Positions 25,944-34,604 of a DNA stretch of 64,000 bases are shown here, one piece after another; position 1 is the first letter of the stretch, and each line of letters begins with the position of its first letter. Made by a program: the position numbers and the translations under genes. Source of the DNA: Wansuia hejianensis (GTDB taxonomy: Bacteria; Bacillota; Clostridia; Lachnospirales; Lachnospiraceae); NCBI RefSeq assembly GCF_014337215.1, contig NZ_CP060635.1:1129501-1193500 (forward strand), written 5' to 3'. Under the pieces are notes generated by a model. It saw only the letters and a list, made by a program, of their open reading frames with translations, made no database searches and was not told the DNA's origin.

Positions 25944-26434
25944 CAGGGATAAACGGGTATCTGATATTTCGCCTTTAGCCTCTCATTGACGAAACCCGGT
26001 ACGAAGCAGGACACATCTGTCCCATAAGACGCAATGTTCTTCACATTGCCAGAAGCCAGAAATCCGAGTTCTAAAGAGTTAGCCAGGAAAACCGTTTCGA
26101 TTTCCGGGTCCATCTTACTGTTCGTCTGGGCATGCTTCATCTCTGCTTCAAAATGAATTCCAATCTTCAAATCCCGTATAATAAAATCCACTCCCAGTTC
26201 CCTGGCCAGATCTATCGTCAGCTTCTGATAGCTGAGCACCGCGACGCGGTCAAAATCCTTCACGGCTTCCCGCATCATATGCAGCCGTTCCTCACAGGTG
26301 AACAGGGGTGAAATCTCAGGCTCACACAAAACACCGATGATCAGTTCATCGGTCATCGCGCAGGCTCTGCGGATAATATCCAGGTGGGCATATGTAACCG
26401 GATCAAAGATGCCGGGATATATTGCTCTTGACAT
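25943..26434 (-). CDS. CoaD-like nucleotidyltransferase with degenerate active site
   Basis: A 163-residue relative of pantetheine-phosphate adenylyltransferase over its full length (YPGIFDPVTYAHLDIIRRA, EERLHMMREAV, PEIETVFLANS). Key positions differ from CoaD: the T-x-G-H motif reads TYAH (14-17), the segment with the conserved lysine before PLF reads EPEISPLF, RGLR reads RDLK (87-90), and the ISSSxVK loop reads LASGNVKN. It has its own consensus promoter and precedes the butyryl-CoA operon. It may be an adenylyltransferase with changed substrate or a regulatory paralogue; I would not call it the essential coaD without checking for another copy. Confidence 0.7.
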   Translation of the reverse strand: MSRAIYPGIFDPVTYAHLDIIRRACAMTDELIIGVLCEPEISPLFTCEERLHMMREAVKDFDRVAVLSYQKLTIDLARELGVDFIIRDLKIGIHFEAEMKHAQTNSKMDPEIETVFLANSLELGFLASGNVKNIASYGTDVSCFVPGFVNERLKAKYQIPVYP

Positions 26435-26497
26435 AATAGCTGCCTGGCCCCCATTATGTTATTTTTCCCTTAACTGCTCTCTACACTCTATGCTCTT

Positions 26498-26526
26498 ACT
26501 ATACTCCTGATTTCACGATATGTCAA
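26498..26526 (-). promoter_or_regulatory. Promoter of the CoaD-like gene and butyryl-CoA operon
   Basis: Minus-strand TTGACA (26521-26526), 17 bases, TATAGT (26498-26503). It is the only strong promoter I see ahead of thlA. Confidence 0.7.
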
Positions 26527-26561
26527 ATATTTATCAATCAATTTTTCACGATTTTATACAA

Positions 26562-26583
26562 GCCTATTTCAGAGCAAATAGGC
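26562..26583 (-). terminator. Stem-loop after the SorC-type regulator
   Basis: GCCTATTT (26562-26569) pairs with AAATAGGC (26576-26583). The T-run on the minus strand is weak, so termination may be partial. Confidence 0.4.
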
Positions 26584-26615
26584 AAGAAAAATAGATGATG
26601 AAATTCACACAGGAT

Positions 26616-27584
26616 TCACATCCGGCCCAGTGACAGAAGATCCAGGATCTGGAAGATCGTGTTCTCATCCGTGGCCAGATAATGGATGATGCCTGTCCGG
26701 AGAGCGCCGATGATCGGGATGACCTTGGAGCTTCCGGCCGCAATGGCCATCACATGCTTTGCTTCACTCAGGATCTTCTTATCGACTCCAATCAGCTTTT
26801 CGTTATATTCACAGTTAATGAATTCGCCGTGTATATTAAAACGGCGGGCGCAGATATCGCCTACGGCCATATCCGGATCTGAACAGATCTCCTGGAACAT
26901 ATTGTCCCCTTCACAGCGGTACTGGCGCAGCTCGCTCCTCTCCTGAGCCCTGCCGATTCCCAGAATGGCAAAATCCAGATCGTGCCAGCGTTTAAAAATA
27001 GGCTGCATATAGCTGCTTTCCATGACCCGCTTCTTATCTTCAAAATTGTCCACATATCCCGGCGAATAGATAAATAACGGATTGCCGTGCAGTTTTTCCG
27101 CAAACATGCGGACACTTTCATTCAACTGATACTCCTGTGTTAGCAGCGGCGAAATACCGATCAGGGGAACTACACTGATATCACAGAGATTTGTATCAGC
27201 AGGAAAGGAATGCATGAACTCATAGCAGGCATTGCCCCAGGAGGTCCCAATACAGGAATGGCTCTGCAGCAGCCCCAGAGCGAAACGCACCGCCTGCGAG
27301 GTAACGATATGTACCAGCGCCTTCTCATTATAAGTGCCGCTCGGGACCACGATACATTTTCTCAGCCCGAACTCCCGTTCCATGCGTCCGGCCAGATCCT
27401 CATTATTCTGCGACGGGTCATTAATCTGCACCTGAACAATCCCAATATTCTTGGCCTCCGTCAGACACATGGAAACAGCCGATCTCGAAATAGAAAAAAC
27501 CTTTGAAATCATCTCCTGCGTCATATGATCGTTATAATACATCTTTGCAATTTCGACTAACTTCTGAATATCCGAATTGTCCAT
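26616..27584 (-). CDS. SorC-family sugar-binding transcriptional regulator
   Basis: A 322-residue regulator with an N-terminal winged helix-turn-helix (about residues 8-55: MTQEMISKVFSISRSAVSMCL) and a SorC/DeoR-type effector domain related to sugar-phosphate isomerases (GTSWGNACYEFMHSF, CDISVVPLIG, VGDICARRFN, the AAGSSKVIPIIGALRTG stretch). These repressors respond to phosphorylated sugars or polyols and often control ABC importers with FGGY kinases (LsrR and EryD are members). It lies behind lplA (44-base gap) and near the acetoin-type dehydrogenase. It is the best local candidate to bind the four shared palindromes at 33497, 45564, 46717 and 46772. Confidence 0.88.
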   Translation of the reverse strand: MDNSDIQKLVEIAKMYYNDHMTQEMISKVFSISRSAVSMCLTEAKNIGIVQVQINDPSQNNEDLAGRMEREFGLRKCIVVPSGTYNEKALVHIVTSQAVRFALGLLQSHSCIGTSWGNACYEFMHSFPADTNLCDISVVPLIGISPLLTQEYQLNESVRMFAEKLHGNPLFIYSPGYVDNFEDKKRVMESSYMQPIFKRWHDLDFAILGIGRAQERSELRQYRCEGDNMFQEICSDPDMAVGDICARRFNIHGEFINCEYNEKLIGVDKKILSEAKHVMAIAAGSSKVIPIIGALRTGIIHYLATDENTIFQILDLLSLGRM

Positions 27585-27627
27585 TACTCATTTTCCTTTC
27601 TATCAAGACTCATTCCAGACTTCTGCC

Positions 27628-28623
27628 TTACTCGAGAAGGAATTCCATCAGCTCTTCTCTGGTTAGATTATGGAAATACTGGCCGACGTCAATCGTCTTC
27701 AGGGCTTCTGCCAGATCCGGCAGTGAAAGCTTTACCCCCGACAGCAGGGCCGACAGCTCTGCCGCATCCTTCACGCCGAAATAATCGCCATAGGCGTGAA
27801 ACTCCTCAATGGCCCCCTGGCTGACGTAGAGGTACAGCCGGATCTCCCCGCAGCCCTCAAAACGCCGCTCCTTAACCGTATTGTACCGGGGAGAACGTCC
27901 GTAATTCCAGTCCCATGTATCATAAACGCGGCGCTTTAATTCCATGACTCCTTCCACCTCTTGCTCAGACAGAGTATACGGAACCAGCGCTGCCATCTCC
28001 GACAGATAAGACACCAGAAAGCTTTTAAACTCCTCAATGCCCATGGATTCCTCAATGTAATCGCTGATGTTTGCCACCCGGCTTTTTATGGATTTGATGC
28101 CCTTAGACTGTATTTTAGACTCTGAAGCATTCAGGGCATGCGTAAGCGTTTCCAGATCTGACCGGAACATTAAAGTGCCGTGGTGCATGATCCTGTTCTG
28201 CTTCACATACTGGGCATTGCCTGATATTTTCTTCCCATCTGCCAGGATATCATTCCGCCCATTGACGCAGGCCGGTACCTTCAGCTTCTTCAGTGCGCCT
28301 GCTATGAGCGATGTGAACGCTCCGAAATCAATTCCGGAATATGACTTGCTGTTCACAATAAACGTAAAATTGACGTTTCCCAGGTCATGATATACCGCAC
28401 CGCCGCCTGAAAGCCTCCGGACCACTTTGATCCCATGGGCGCTGACATAAGAGGAATTGATCTCCTCTACCGTATTCTGGTTTTTCCCTATGATAATCGA
28501 ATTGTCGTTCTGCCAGAGAAAGAAATAGTCGTTCCCGGGGTTCATATGATCAAACAGATACTGTTCCAGAGCCAGGTTAAAAGCAGGGTCTGTGCTCGTC
28601 GATTCTATAAAAACCAGGGCCAT
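27628..28623 (-). CDS. lplA: Lipoate-protein ligase A
   Basis: Attaches free lipoate, via lipoyl-AMP, to lipoyl domains such as that of the E2 encoded at 30221-31456. The 331 residues show the BPL/LplA fold: RRLSGGGAVYHDLGNVNF, GRNDILADGKKISGNAQY, HHGTLMF, and a C-terminal accessory domain ending near residue 331. I chose ATG 28623 because GGAGGTG lies 9 bases upstream and the protein then starts with MALVFIES. It has its own promoter and shares a transcript with the SorC-type regulator. Its place beside the lipoate-dependent dehydrogenase explains its presence. Confidence 0.93.
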   Translation of the reverse strand: MALVFIESTSTDPAFNLALEQYLFDHMNPGNDYFFLWQNDNSIIIGKNQNTVEEINSSYVSAHGIKVVRRLSGGGAVYHDLGNVNFTFIVNSKSYSGIDFGAFTSLIAGALKKLKVPACVNGRNDILADGKKISGNAQYVKQNRIMHHGTLMFRSDLETLTHALNASESKIQSKGIKSIKSRVANISDYIEESMGIEEFKSFLVSYLSEMAALVPYTLSEQEVEGVMELKRRVYDTWDWNYGRSPRYNTVKERRFEGCGEIRLYLYVSQGAIEEFHAYGDYFGVKDAAELSALLSGVKLSLPDLAEALKTIDVGQYFHNLTREELMEFLLE

Positions 28624-28700
28624 AAGACCAAACACCTCCATATATTAAGAGTCCACAGCCCTGTCTCGCGATATCCGCCACAATTTCCCAAATTATTTAA

Positions 28701-28729
28701 AGTATATTCTATTTGGTTTTATTAGTCAA
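28701..28729 (-). promoter_or_regulatory. Promoter of lplA and the SorC-type regulator
   Basis: Minus-strand TTGACT (28724-28729), 17 bases, TATACT (28701-28706). None of the shared 20-bp palindromes overlaps it. Confidence 0.7.
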
Positions 28730-28777
28730 TGAGACAAGGCCTAAAAAACTGAAAAGTCAATTAATTGTACGAATGGA

Positions 28778-28820
28778 AATGCCCGCTGATCCGTCGCTGA
28801 CCAGCAGGCCATTTTTTCTG
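28778..28820. terminator. Stem-loop after the dihydrolipoyl dehydrogenase gene
   Basis: ATGCCCGCTGATC and GACCAGCAGGCCAT can pair imperfectly, flanked by a TTTTTT run on the plus strand. The element follows the end of the aco operon. Orientation of the T-run makes its strength for the minus-strand transcript uncertain. Confidence 0.35.
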
Positions 28821-30209
28821 TTATTTTCCTCTTGCCGGAAGGTGCATACACCGGCCAGCCGAATCGGCGCACGCTTCCATAAATGCTTCAGAATAGGTGG
28901 GGTGGGCATGAATCATCCCGGCGATTTCATCCGCCGGAATCTCAGCCGTCATCAGGGAAACGGCTTCAGCAATCATCTCAGCAGCATCTGTCCCGAAAAT
29001 ATGCACGCCCAGCAGCTCCCCGTACCGCTTTTCGGCAATCACTTTCACAAAACCCTCCGGAGCGCCGGACGCCAGGGCGCGGCCGTTGGCTGAAAAGGGG
29101 AATTTCCCGACGGATATATTCTCACTGCCATATTTCTCACAGGCAGCCTCTTCTGTCAGACCCGCCCCCGCGCATTCAGGCAGAGTATACACACAGCCGG
29201 GAACATATTTCAGCGAACATTTCACATGCCCCCCCATGGCATTCTCAGCGGCCGCTTCTCCCATCTTAAAGGCTGAATGGGCCAGCATACTTTTACCATT
29301 AATATCGCCTGCGGCATAAATATTCGGAATATTTGTCTTCATATATTCATCAACAATTACCTTGCCACGCTCCTGAGAGATTCTGTCCTTCAGCGCCCCC
29401 AGACAGTTAAGATCGGAAACACGGCCTATGGACAGAAGAATTTTATCAGCTTCTACCGCCTTTCCTCCCGCGCAGCAGATTACGCTTCTGCTGCCGCTTC
29501 TGGTGATTTTCTCCACTGCGTGGGAGGTCAGGATCTCCACCTTCTGCTTCCGGAAGGAATCACTCAGCGCCTCCGACAGCTCTGCGTCCATCTGAGGCAA
29601 AATCCTGCTTTCGGCCTCTATCACAGTAACGCTGCTACCATAATGGCTGAACACGGCCGCCATTTCACAGCCGATCACTCCGCCGCCGATGATCGCCAGC
29701 TTTTCCGGCACTTCCTGAAGATCCAGGATTTCATCGCTGGTCAAAACGTTCCCGTCGTCAATCCCCGGTATCGGTATGCGGTGTGTTTTTGACCCTCCGC
29801 ATAAAATAATGCTGTTAGCGCTGTATACCTCTCCCCCGCATGTTATGGTATTCTCTCCGGCCATCTGTGCTTCCCCGTACACTACTCTGACGCGGTTGGA
29901 CTTCAGCAGTCCCCCGACTCCCTGGGTCAGCTGTTTTACGACTGAATTTTTATGAAGTACCGCTTTTTTCATATCTACCGTTATGTTGCTGTCATTCATA
30001 ATTCCGTAGCCGGAGGCCGACCGTATCTGATGGATCGCCTCCGCGCCCTTTAGATACGTCTTCGTCGGTATACAGCCCCTGTTCAGGCAGGTCCCTCCCA
30101 GCACATCTTTTTCAAATAAAATGACCTCTGCGCCCAGCTGCGCGCCTTTAATCGCCGCGATATATCCCGCCGGCCCGCCTCCGATCACCGCAATGTCATA
30201 CTGCTTCAT
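28821..30209 (-). CDS. lpdA: Dihydrolipoyl dehydrogenase (E3)
   Basis: Reoxidises dihydrolipoyl-E2 with NAD+. The 462 residues begin with the FAD motif AVIGGGPAGYIAAIKGAQLGA. The redox-active disulfide is in GGTCLNRGCIPTK, the NAD motif in AIIGGGVIGCEMAAVF, and the C-terminal histidine-glutamate dyad in IHAHPTYSEAF. No extra N-terminal lipoyl domain is present, unlike some clostridial AcoL. Last gene of the four-gene complex operon, 11 bases after E2. Confidence 0.95.
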   Translation of the reverse strand: MKQYDIAVIGGGPAGYIAAIKGAQLGAEVILFEKDVLGGTCLNRGCIPTKTYLKGAEAIHQIRSASGYGIMNDSNITVDMKKAVLHKNSVVKQLTQGVGGLLKSNRVRVVYGEAQMAGENTITCGGEVYSANSIILCGGSKTHRIPIPGIDDGNVLTSDEILDLQEVPEKLAIIGGGVIGCEMAAVFSHYGSSVTVIEAESRILPQMDAELSEALSDSFRKQKVEILTSHAVEKITRSGSRSVICCAGGKAVEADKILLSIGRVSDLNCLGALKDRISQERGKVIVDEYMKTNIPNIYAAGDINGKSMLAHSAFKMGEAAAENAMGGHVKCSLKYVPGCVYTLPECAGAGLTEEAACEKYGSENISVGKFPFSANGRALASGAPEGFVKVIAEKRYGELLGVHIFGTDAAEMIAEAVSLMTAEIPADEIAGMIHAHPTYSEAFMEACADSAGRCMHLPARGK

Positions 30210-30220
30210 AAGGGCCTCCT

Positions 30221-31456
30221 TTATATGAGAATCTCCATGGGATGTTCAATCAGTTCCTTCACTCGCTTTTTCAGCCTGGCTGAGCCGACCCCATCCATCA
30301 CCCTGTGGTCATAGCTCATGCATAATACGGCTTCCTGGCGAACGACAACCTTTCCATCTACCATCCGGAGCACATCTTCAGTGCCTGTTATGCCCAGAAT
30401 GCCGCTTTCCGGCTGATTGATGATCGGATTGAACGTAAATACATCGTACATTCCCATATTGGAAATCGTGAAGGTTCCTCCCTTGCAGTCATCCGGCTGA
30501 ATCGTACCCTTTCGCGCTGACTCCGCAAGTTTCCTGGCCTGGCGGGAAATCTCCCCGACAGACAGCAGATCCGCATTCCTGATGACCGGCACAAAAAGCC
30601 CTCCGTCTACCGCCACTGCGAACCCGATATTGGCCTCCGCGTAGGTGACCAGCTCATCACCTTCTATCATAGTCCTGACGTGAGGCAGTTCCTTCACAGC
30701 GATAGCCGTCGCTTTGATTATAAAATCATTGATCGAGATCCTTGTTTCACGTCCCTCGTTTATCTTCTTTCTGAACCGGATCAGCTCAGTCATATCCACT
30801 TTCATGCTCTGCATCACAGTCGGCACCTGGCTGTAGCTCTCAAACATCCTCCTGCCGACCACTTTGCGGACTCCCTTCAGCTGCTGCCGGGATTCAACTG
30901 TCCGGTAATCCTTCACGGCCGGCTCCGCTTTGCACGGCTCTGCTTTGCATGGTTCCGCTTTGTACGGCTCCGCCGCGCAGCGCTCCACATCCTCCATTGT
31001 GATTTTTCCATTATATCCGCTTCCGGTCACCTCAGTCAGATCAATTTGTTTTTCTTCTGCTACCCGCGCCGCAAGGGGAGTCGCCAGCACATCCGCTGCC
31101 CGGATGATCCCGTCCCCGCCGCCTTTCACCTCCGCCAGGTCAATCTTCTGCTCAGCGGCGATCTTTTTAGCATAAGGAGTCGCCAGCACCTCTGCCTTTT
31201 TGCCTTCCGGCGCCTTTTCCCCTTTTTCACCGATATAGCCCAGTACGGTGAGCACAGGGACTACTGCCCCTTCTTCCACTACTTTACTTAACAGAAAACC
31301 GCTGCCGGGGGCTTCTGCCTCCATGGTAATTTTATCTGTCTCAATCTCCATGACAGGCTCATCCTTCTCCACCGGATCGCCCACCTCTTTCAGCCAGCGG
31401 ATCAGTGTTCCTTCTGTCATGTCCATCCCCGCCTTAGGCATGAAAATCTCTATCAT
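30221..31456 (-). CDS. acoC: Dihydrolipoamide acyltransferase (E2) with two E3-binding domains
   Basis: Core of the dehydrogenase complex, 411 residues. The N-terminal lipoyl domain has the modifiable lysine in EIETDKIT (Lys42). Two peripheral subunit-binding domains follow in tandem (about 91-123, LATPYAKKIAAEQKIDL; and 124-158, LATPLAARVAEEKQIDL), then an AEPxK repeat linker (about 162-181) and the catalytic domain ending in the DHRVMDG motif. One such binding domain is usual, so the duplication is notable. I chose ATG 31456 after AAGGAGGATGAAGAA. It is 13 bases behind E1-beta. Confidence 0.93.
   Translation of the reverse strand: MIEIFMPKAGMDMTEGTLIRWLKEVGDPVEKDEPVMEIETDKITMEAEAPGSGFLLSKVVEEGAVVPVLTVLGYIGEKGEKAPEGKKAEVLATPYAKKIAAEQKIDLAEVKGGGDGIIRAADVLATPLAARVAEEKQIDLTEVTGSGYNGKITMEDVERCAAEPYKAEPCKAEPCKAEPAVKDYRTVESRQQLKGVRKVVGRRMFESYSQVPTVMQSMKVDMTELIRFRKKINEGRETRISINDFIIKATAIAVKELPHVRTMIEGDELVTYAEANIGFAVAVDGGLFVPVIRNADLLSVGEISRQARKLAESARKGTIQPDDCKGGTFTISNMGMYDVFTFNPIINQPESGILGITGTEDVLRMVDGKVVVRQEAVLCMSYDHRVMDGVGSARLKKRVKELIEHPMEILI
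30921..30974. repeat. 15-bp tandem repeat inside the E2 linker
   Basis: About 3.6 copies of a GGCTCCGCTTTGCAC-like unit (30921, 30936, 30951, 30966). It encodes the AEPxK repeats of the flexible linker and may vary in copy number between strains. Confidence 0.65.
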
Positions 31457-31469
31457 TTCTTCATCCTCC

Positions 31470-32444
31470 TTACAGCAATTCCCTGACCGCATTGACAACC
31501 TTATCAACCGTCGGGAAGGTATCAGCCTCTAACGTGGGGTTAAAGGGGATCGGCGTGCTCTTGGCTCCAAGTCTCTTAATCGGAGCATCCAGGTAATAGA
31601 AAGCCTCGCTGTCGGCAATCTGGCCGCTGATTTCTCCGCCAAAACCTCCGAACTGCACTGCCTCATGAACGATTAACACATGTTTGGTCTTTTTCACCGA
31701 CTCAATGATTGTCCCGGTATCCAGTGGAAGCAGGCTTCTGATATCTATGACTTCTGCATGAATGTTTTCTTTTTCAAGAACTGCGGCAGCTTCCAGGCTG
31801 ACCTGAACCATCCTGCCGTATGTAACGATCGTGCAGTCGCTCCCTGCTTTTTTAATATCCGCCACCCCTAACGGAATAGAATATTCCTCTTCCGGCACCT
31901 CTCCTTTTGTCCTGTACAGCTTTTTCTGTTCCAGGAACATGACTGGGTTATCATCACGGATCGCTGTTTTCAGAAGTCCCTTCGCATCATAGGGCGTAGA
32001 AGGTATCACAACTTTTAATCCCGGGAAATGGGCCAGGCATGCTTCCAGGCTCTGAGAATGCTGGGCGGCAGCTCCTGTTCCCGCTCCAGCCGCCGCGCGC
32101 ATGACCATCGGAACCTTGACTTTGCCGCCGAACATGAATCTCAGCTTGGCAGCCTCATTGACCAGTTCATCAAAACACACGCACATGAAATCAGAGAACA
32201 TCAATTCAACCACCGGCCGCAGCCCGGTCATGGCCGCGCCGACTGCCGCTCCCACGTATGCCTGCTCCGCAATCGGCGTATCCATAATCCGTTCCTCACC
32301 AAATTCCTGGATCATTCCCTTGGAGACTCCAAAGGCTCCGCAATAGAGACCGATATCCTCTCCCATCATAAATACAGTTTCATCTTTGCGCATTTCCTCT
32401 GAAATCGCATCATTGATCGCCTGCGCATAAGTTATCTCGCTCAT
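31470..32444 (-). CDS. acoB: Acetoin/2-oxoacid dehydrogenase E1 component, beta subunit
   Basis: Pairs with E1-alpha to form the thiamine-diphosphate enzyme that passes an acyl group to E2. The 324 residues include EDIGLYCGAFGVSKG, DTPIAEQAYVGAAVGAA, RAAAGAGTGAAAQHSQS, a TYGRMV strand and IDIRSLLPLD. The start at 32444 follows GAGAGGAGCAGAGAAA and lies 14 bases inside the end of E1-alpha's region. Sequence cannot separate acetoin from pyruvate or branched 2-oxoacids; the short alpha subunit and gene order favour the Aco type. Confidence 0.88.
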   Translation of the reverse strand: MSEITYAQAINDAISEEMRKDETVFMMGEDIGLYCGAFGVSKGMIQEFGEERIMDTPIAEQAYVGAAVGAAMTGLRPVVELMFSDFMCVCFDELVNEAAKLRFMFGGKVKVPMVMRAAAGAGTGAAAQHSQSLEACLAHFPGLKVVIPSTPYDAKGLLKTAIRDDNPVMFLEQKKLYRTKGEVPEEEYSIPLGVADIKKAGSDCTIVTYGRMVQVSLEAAAVLEKENIHAEVIDIRSLLPLDTGTIIESVKKTKHVLIVHEAVQFGGFGGEISGQIADSEAFYYLDAPIKRLGAKSTPIPFNPTLEADTFPTVDKVVNAVRELL

Positions 32445-32458
32445 TTTCTCTGCTCCTC

Positions 32459-33424
32459 TCACGCATATACATCATCAAGAACATCCTCCACGGATGGTTC
32501 CGGGCTGTTTTTCGCATATTCAACCGCGTTTTCTATGGTCTGTTTCGCCTGCTCCGCAATCGCGTCCAGTTCCTTTTCATTGAAAATTCCATTTTCCGTC
32601 AGATATTTCCGTAAATATTTGATCGGGCACTTTTTCTTCCAGGCATTAATCTCTTCCTTGGAACGGTACAGGTTGCCGTCGCTTTTAGAATGTCCGGAGA
32701 TCCTGTAAGTATTTTCCACCACAAGCATCGGGCCGTTCTCCAGCACATACTGCCGGGCCTCCTTTACCGCGTCGTAGACTTCCAGGATATGATTGCCGTC
32801 AACCGTCCTGGACGGCATTCCGAACGGAAGCGCCCGCTTTGAAATATCCGTGTCCTTCATGACTTTGGCAATTGGGGTGGACATTCCATAAGTATTGTTC
32901 ACACAGACAAACAGCACGGGAAGATTCCACACGGCGGCCAGATTGAACGCCTCGAATACGGCGCCCTCATTGGAAGAACCATCCCCGAAGAATACGGCGG
33001 CGATCCTGTCTTTCTCCTGCTTTTTCTTAATGGAAAGGCCGGCGCCGCAGCACATCACCGCGCTGGTTCCCAGGACTCCGTCCGCCCCAAAATAATGGAT
33101 ATCCGGATCCGCAATATGCATGGAGCCGCCCCTCCCCTTACATACGCCCGTTTCCCTTGCCAGAATCTCAGCCATCATATGGTTGATATCTACGCCTTTA
33201 GTAATCGCCTGATTATGCCCCCTGTGTGTCCCGAACACATAATCTTCCGGCTTTAATGCCAGGATTGAACCGACGGCAGTCGCCTCTTCCCCCACCCCCA
33301 GATGGGTGGTACCATGAACCAGGCCCATAGAGAACAGCCACTGTACCCGTTCCTCAAATTCCCGCGACAGGTTCATCTTTCGCCACATCTCTTCCAACAA
33401 CTCTTTCTCGTACTGCATGTCCAA
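32459..33424 (-). CDS. acoA: Acetoin/2-oxoacid dehydrogenase E1 component, alpha subunit
   Basis: Thiamine-diphosphate-binding subunit, 321 residues. The motif GDGSSNEGAVFEAFNLAAVWNLPV carries the GDG...N metal and cofactor site. THRGHNQAITKG and GRGGSMHIAD are typical of PDH/acetoin E1-alpha, as is the phosphorylation-loop region SGHSKSDGN. The start is TTG 33424 (6 bases after GGAGG) or ATG 33418; both are in frame. First gene of the operon, directly behind a promoter that contains one of the four shared palindromes. Confidence 0.88.
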   Translation of the reverse strand: MDMQYEKELLEEMWRKMNLSREFEERVQWLFSMGLVHGTTHLGVGEEATAVGSILALKPEDYVFGTHRGHNQAITKGVDINHMMAEILARETGVCKGRGGSMHIADPDIHYFGADGVLGTSAVMCCGAGLSIKKKQEKDRIAAVFFGDGSSNEGAVFEAFNLAAVWNLPVLFVCVNNTYGMSTPIAKVMKDTDISKRALPFGMPSRTVDGNHILEVYDAVKEARQYVLENGPMLVVENTYRISGHSKSDGNLYRSKEEINAWKKKCPIKYLRKYLTENGIFNEKELDAIAEQAKQTIENAVEYAKNSPEPSVEDVLDDVYA

Positions 33425-33490
33425 ACCTTTCCTCCTTAATTGATTATTTAAAATCCGGAATAAAATAAGCTTATATCTGATTGCACTTAT

Positions 33491-33519
33491 ACTTTAACAA
33501 ACGTTATAACATATGTCAA
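33491..33519 (-). promoter_or_regulatory. acoA promoter with embedded palindromic operator
   Basis: Minus-strand TTGACA (33514-33519), 17 bases, TAAAGT (33491-33496). The 20-bp near-palindrome ACAAACGTTATAACATATGT (33497-33516 on the plus strand) fills the spacer and the end of the -35. A bound repressor would block RNA polymerase. The same site recurs at 45564, 46717 and 46772. Confidence 0.75.
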
Positions 33520-33561
33520 GATCCATGCGTAAATTTCTTTTTTCATTCAATTCCTTCGTTT

Positions 33562-34542
33562 TCACCCTTCCAGAACATGCAGATTTCTCAATTCCGGAGA
33601 CTCCACACGGCTCAGTATCCCTTCCAGGTGAAGCTCCAGAAAAGCGTCAGTCCTGCTGCTCAAGCCTTGCCTGTTCCACTCGTTTACCACCATTCTGCAG
33701 ATCTTTTCAATTAAAACCACCTTCTCATCCCTCAGGTTTATATATGGGCTATGCTCTGTTAAGGCATCCCTGCCCCACCGGTCCTCCTGGCCGGCTGCAG
33801 CCGATAATTCTTCAAGCAACGGCCGGGCTTCCTGAAGGACGGAAAGCTCTCTGAGGCCCCGGAACATCCATTTGTAGTATGGCGCATAGACCCGGTTCAA
33901 AAGGTATATCATAGCCATAGCATTTCTGATAAACTCTGACAATGCAATTCCTGCGGCAACCACATCTCTCCTCTGCATGCACCGTCCATAATTATACTGG
34001 CCTGTCTGGGTCATCCGCGCCGCACAGGCGGCTATTTTTTTAATCCTCACATCCTCTGGATAGTATTCTTTCAGCCTGGTCCGTATGGCCGTAAATTCCC
34101 CCAGGGGATCTTCAAACACTCTGCCGCTGACAGCCGCCGCCAGCCCCGCTTCCGGCAGATGCAGCCACCTCCGCAGGGAGCCCGGAGGCTGCTCCCGTCC
34201 TATAAAACGGGCATAGAATTCTGATATCTCCGTCACGCCCGTTCTGCCACGGCCGTGTGGCGTAAATTTTCTCGGGGGAAATCCCCCGAAATAACCCGGC
34301 AGTTCCTCATAGGCCGCCTGCATTTGCCTGCCCGTCCTCTCATTATCACTCTCCGTCAGCCAGATGCAAAATCCGGGTCCGAAATCATGATCCCTGGAAA
34401 TCTCATCATCAAACCCCAGGCATTCTGATCCTTCCCCGGCCAGCCCTGCGGCTATCCTTCCACTGTATTCCGGAAACTTTTCCCGGAGCATCGGCCTGCC
34501 GATTTCCAGATAATACTGATAAGACAGCTCCAGTCCTTTCAT
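33562..34542 (-). CDS. DUF4037 protein (nucleotidyltransferase-like)
   Basis: A 326-residue protein that I recognise as DUF4037, with a nucleotidyltransferase-like segment GFDDEISRDHDFGPG near residues 43-57 and a helical C-terminal half. The role of the family is unknown. It is the last gene of the glycyl radical enzyme operon, and its ATG overlaps the stop of a 21-codon ORF (ATGA), so its translation is probably coupled. Its own ribosome site is weak. Why an RNA- or protein-modifying type of enzyme would belong to this operon is unclear. Confidence 0.72.
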   Translation of the reverse strand: MKGLELSYQYYLEIGRPMLREKFPEYSGRIAAGLAGEGSECLGFDDEISRDHDFGPGFCIWLTESDNERTGRQMQAAYEELPGYFGGFPPRKFTPHGRGRTGVTEISEFYARFIGREQPPGSLRRWLHLPEAGLAAAVSGRVFEDPLGEFTAIRTRLKEYYPEDVRIKKIAACAARMTQTGQYNYGRCMQRRDVVAAGIALSEFIRNAMAMIYLLNRVYAPYYKWMFRGLRELSVLQEARPLLEELSAAAGQEDRWGRDALTEHSPYINLRDEKVVLIEKICRMVVNEWNRQGLSSRTDAFLELHLEGILSRVESPELRNLHVLEG

Positions 34543-34604
34543 ATTTTCTTACCTGAATATAAGCGATTCAGTTCCTCATAAAATTTTTTACTGCTGTTCT
34601 CCAT
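34539..34604 (-). CDS. 21-residue small ORF coupled to DUF4037
   Basis: ATG 34604 follows GGGAGGCGGACC, a good ribosome site, and the frame reads 21 codons to a TGA that overlaps the DUF4037 start as ATGA. It begins inside the last codons of the EtfB-like gene in another frame. The peptide contains KKFYEELNRLYSGKK, a charged amphipathic helix. It resembles the opening of helical-repeat proteins that sometimes precede DUF4037 genes, so it could be a truncated remnant, a coupling leader, or a microprotein. Confidence 0.45.
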   Translation of the reverse strand: MENSSKKFYEELNRLYSGKKI

